In this document: positions 6,250 through 7,690 of the stretch, piece after piece
Layout of the letters: each line of letters begins with the position of its first letter
Numbering within the stretch: position 1 is the first letter of the stretch
NCBI GenBank assembly: GCA_903930515.1
Contig: CAIYYW010000257.1
Span: forward strand, 1 to 7,690
Reading direction: 5' to 3'
DNA: 7,690 nt
DNA from: an uncultured delta proteobacterium
Lineage (GTDB): Bacteria; RBG-13-61-14; DRUE01
Translations under genes and position numbers: made by a program
The notes under the pieces: generated by a model
What the model was told of the DNA's origin: nothing
Seen by the model: the letters and a program-made list of their open reading frames with translations, nothing else
Databases searched by the model: none

Positions 6250-7362
6250 TTAAACTATGGCCATTCCTTCAAAAGCCGCGAACCCTCTTCCGTTCCGGAG
6301 CCACATTTCCACCGGATGCTCGCGGATATAGCCGTGCCCTCCCAGGATCTGAAGCCCGCAGTCCGTGACCCAGACCGCCATCTGGTCCGCGTATAGTTTG
6401 GCCAAATAGGCGTCCTTGAACGCGTCCGGCTTTTTGACATCCAGCTTCCAGGCCGCTTCCCAACCCAGCAACCTCGCCGCGTCAACCTCCCAGCCCATCT
6501 CCGCAAGCATAAACGCGATCGCCTGACGGTGCGCGATCGGCTCCCCGAACGCCACCCGCTCCTTGGCGTAGTCTCTTCCGTATTCAAAACTTGATCGGGC
6601 CACCCCGGCCGCCAGCGCCGTCTGCGCAACCCAACTGAGCGCGGCCACCCGCTTGAAGTCGCATCCGGCCTCCCCGCCCAACCGGTTCTCAACAGGGACT
6701 TGCAGGTTTTCCAGCTTCAACTCTGCAGTCTCCAGGGCCTTGATCCCCATATTCTTCTCGCGCTCCCCGAGCTTGAGTCCGGCCGCCCCCTTTTCCACGA
6801 TGAACCCGGCAACATTCTCGTAACCAGGTTTACCCTCCAGGCTCGCCCAGACCAGGTAAAGCTCCGCGTTCAACCCGATCGGGACCAGGCATTTATCCCC
6901 GTTGATCAGGTAGCCGTTTCCTTTCTTCTCCGCCTTGGTCTTTAGGCTGCTAAGGTCAAAGTTGAAATAGGGTTCCACCAAAGCGGAAGTGGCTTTCAGA
7001 TATTTGCCTCCGCAAAATTTAGGCAAATATTTGTCCTTTTGAGGGTCGGTCCCGAACTCCATCACCGGGTAGGCAAAGAGCGCCGGAGCGAGCAGGGCCA
7101 TTGCCATACTCAGGTCCCCCCAGGCCAATTCCTCGGCCATCAATGCCCCGGTCACCGCCGAGCGCTCCATCCCGGCGCCGCCGTATTTCTCAGGGATCAC
7201 CGCGTTGACCATTCCAAGCTCCCATCCGGCCTGGAGGGTCGCCTCCGGAACCGTGTCCTTCTCGTCGCAATCATGGGCCTTGGGACGAAGCTCGTTGACG
7301 GCAAAATCTCTCGCCATATCCTGGATCATTTTTTGGTCTTCACTGGGCATAAAAGATACCAT
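6250..7362 (-). CDS. Acyl-CoA dehydrogenase family protein, divergent partner subunit
   Basis: This 370-residue protein has the acyl-CoA dehydrogenase fold. It has the standard N-terminal helical domain (SEDQKMIQDMARDFAVNEL, then VIPEKYGGAGM at 55-65 and EELAWGD at 77-83). It also keeps RVAFGEPIAHRQ (269-280) and LQILGGHGYIREHP (337-350), motifs that in homomeric relatives touch the neighbouring subunit's FAD. The central TEPxAGSD motif is replaced by VEPYFNFD (129-136). The chain stops right after FEGMAIV, so Glu365 sits at the catalytic position but the following GTxQI segment is missing. This suggests a non-catalytic or composite-site subunit working with the next gene, 20 bases downstream. 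I recall such dehydrogenase pairs in mycobacteria and Desulfobacterota. Mycobacterial ChsE enzymes are a known precedent for heterotetramers. The start at 7362 is preferred over Met5 because of its strong ribosome-binding site. Confidence 0.88.
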   Translation of the reverse strand: MVSFMPSEDQKMIQDMARDFAVNELRPKAHDCDEKDTVPEATLQAGWELGMVNAVIPEKYGGAGMERSAVTGALMAEELAWGDLSMAMALLAPALFAYPVMEFGTDPQKDKYLPKFCGGKYLKATSALVEPYFNFDLSSLKTKAEKKGNGYLINGDKCLVPIGLNAELYLVWASLEGKPGYENVAGFIVEKGAAGLKLGEREKNMGIKALETAELKLENLQVPVENRLGGEAGCDFKRVAALSWVAQTALAAGVARSSFEYGRDYAKERVAFGEPIAHRQAIAFMLAEMGWEVDAARLLGWEAAWKLDVKKPDAFKDAYLAKLYADQMAVWVTDCGLQILGGHGYIREHPVEMWLRNGRGFAAFEGMAIV

Positions 7363-7369
7363 TCTCCAA

Positions 7370-7377
7370 CCTCCTCC
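7370..7377 (-). promoter_or_regulatory. Strong ribosome-binding site fixing the start of the divergent dehydrogenase
   Basis: On the - strand GGAGGAGG lies 7 bases before the ATG at 7362-7360. This favours that ATG over the in-frame ATG four codons downstream. It is the best Shine-Dalgarno sequence in the window. I find no convincing -35/-10 pair just upstream of it, so the operon promoter may be weak, of another sigma class, or hidden among the repeats to the right. Confidence 0.75.
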
Positions 7378-7522
7378 GAGATCTTAGATTTTCTAATGGC
7401 ATACCAAACCCCGACCAAAATGGCAAGAAAAATCAGCCTAACTATTCGCTCTAGTTGCTCTGCTTGGCATAAACAGTTCCTGGCGCATACACTCTTGCTT
7501 GTGCGCTGCTTTGAATGTGCGA

Positions 7523-7587
7523 GCGCCTTCCTTGTCCGCCGTAGCCACTTCTTGCTCGGACAATCTGTCGGCGAAGGCGGAAGGCGC
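7523..7587. repeat. Imperfect inverted repeat able to form a large hairpin
   Basis: A perfect 9-base outer stem, gcgccttcc (7523-7531) with ggaaggcgc (7579-7587), encloses further complementary segments. These are ttgtccg (7532-7538) with cggacaa (7557-7563), and tccgccgtagcc (7535-7546) with ggcgaaggcgga (7570-7581), the latter matching at 10 of 12 positions. The pairings are mutually exclusive in part, so alternative folds are possible. No T run follows on either side, so it is unlikely to be a simple terminator. It looks like an interspersed palindromic element. Confidence 0.65.
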
Positions 7588-7617
7588 GATAGCTCTGAAA
7601 TACACCTCTGGGGCACA

Positions 7618-7656
7618 GACACTCTTGTAGGGGGCGGGACACTCTTGTAGGGGGCG
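7618..7656. repeat. Tandem 20-base direct repeat
   Basis: The 19-base word gacactcttgtagggggcg occurs at 7618-7636 and again, unchanged, at 7638-7656, a 20-base period. A third, altered copy begins at 7659 (gacactcctgt). Exact identity of the first two copies implies a recent local duplication. With two to three units and no spacers it is not a CRISPR array. Confidence 0.85.
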
Positions 7657-7674
7657 CAGACACTCCTGTCTGCG
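7655..7674. repeat. Perfect 8-base-pair palindromic hairpin (REP-like)
   Basis: The arms cgcagaca (7655-7662) and tgtctgcg (7667-7674) pair perfectly around the loop ctcc. The tandem copies just upstream look like half-hairpins: they keep the left arm gacactcttgt but end in agggggcg instead of the complementary right arm. The segment gcgcatacactcttgcttgtgcgc form at about 7474-7497 is a more degenerate relative of the same hairpin. No T tract follows. Confidence 0.75.
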
Positions 7675-7690
7675 ATTCTGCTTTGAATAC

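Larger units (their letters stand above)
7363..7690. other. Non-coding upstream region filled with short repeats
   Basis: These 328 bases contain no reading frame I would call a gene. The part next to the dehydrogenase start (7363-7450) is AT-richer and holds the ribosome-binding site. From about 7457 to the right edge the DNA consists of hairpin-forming and tandem short repeats. The words gctctg, actcttg and gctttgaat recur: gctctg at 7457 and 7592, actcttg at 7491, 7621 and 7641, gctttgaat near 7508 and 7680. This suggests degenerate copies of one longer unit. The cluster is cut by the window edge, so its full extent and any gene beyond it are unknown. Confidence 0.7.

Noticed and set aside
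7378-7450. Sigma70 promoter just upstream of the divergent dehydrogenase
   Set aside because: Candidate pairs such as TTGCCA with TATGCC at 17 bases, or TTTGGT with TAAGAT, match too few consensus positions to call.
7039-7650. 203-codon open frame on the + strand spanning the dehydrogenase start and the repeats
   Set aside because: Its first half is antisense to the dehydrogenase and its second half is translated repeat DNA, so nothing suggests a real protein.
7451-7663. 70-codon open frame on the - strand in the repeat region
   Set aside because: It is made entirely of the hairpin and tandem repeats, and its composition is low in hydrophobic core residues.
7618-7674. CRISPR array
   Set aside because: The units are only 20-21 bases apart with no spacers between them, and there are no cas genes in the window.

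Overview
The window looks like chromosomal DNA of a Gram-negative-type bacterium. No base or residue assigns it to a species. The moderately high GC content, the drug/metabolite ABC exporter of the YbhFSR type, the IspB-like quinone-tail synthase and the paired divergent acyl-CoA dehydrogenases would suit a Desulfobacterota-like or other environmental (perhaps metagenome-derived) lineage. That placement is an inference.

Layout: positions 1-3777 on the + strand hold one tight operon whose beginning lies off the left edge. It contains the 3' part of a first ABC-2 ATPase (ending 559), a complete second ATPase (556-1509) and two 376-residue ABC-2 permeases (1512-2642 and 2647-3777). The genes overlap or are separated by 2-4 bases. 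Positions 3888-7362 on the - strand converge on that operon. They hold a two-gene acyl-CoA dehydrogenase operon (7362->6250, then 6229->4991) closed by a clear intrinsic terminator at 4933-4973. An IspB-like polyprenyl diphosphate synthase (4877->3888) follows with its own likely sigma70-type promoter. Positions 7363-7690 are non-coding and carry several hairpin-forming short repeats, cut off by the right edge.

How the genes work together: the two ATPases and two permeases should form one asymmetric exporter with paired ATPases and paired permeases. An HlyD-type adaptor would be expected upstream but is not in the window. The two dehydrogenases appear to be the two halves of one heteromeric enzyme, because each keeps the conserved motifs that the other has lost. 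The polyprenyl synthase probably supplies the side chain of the respiratory quinone. Electrons from acyl-CoA oxidation would normally reach that quinone, but the sequence shows no direct link.

Most worth a second look: a diverged, in-frame partial duplication inside the first ATPase; the reciprocal motif loss in the dehydrogenase pair; the combination of a degenerate H-loop and a degenerate signature in the ATPase pair; and the repeat cluster at the right end. I see no CRISPR array, tRNA, rRNA, transposase or phage gene, and no wholly new defence or mobile system.
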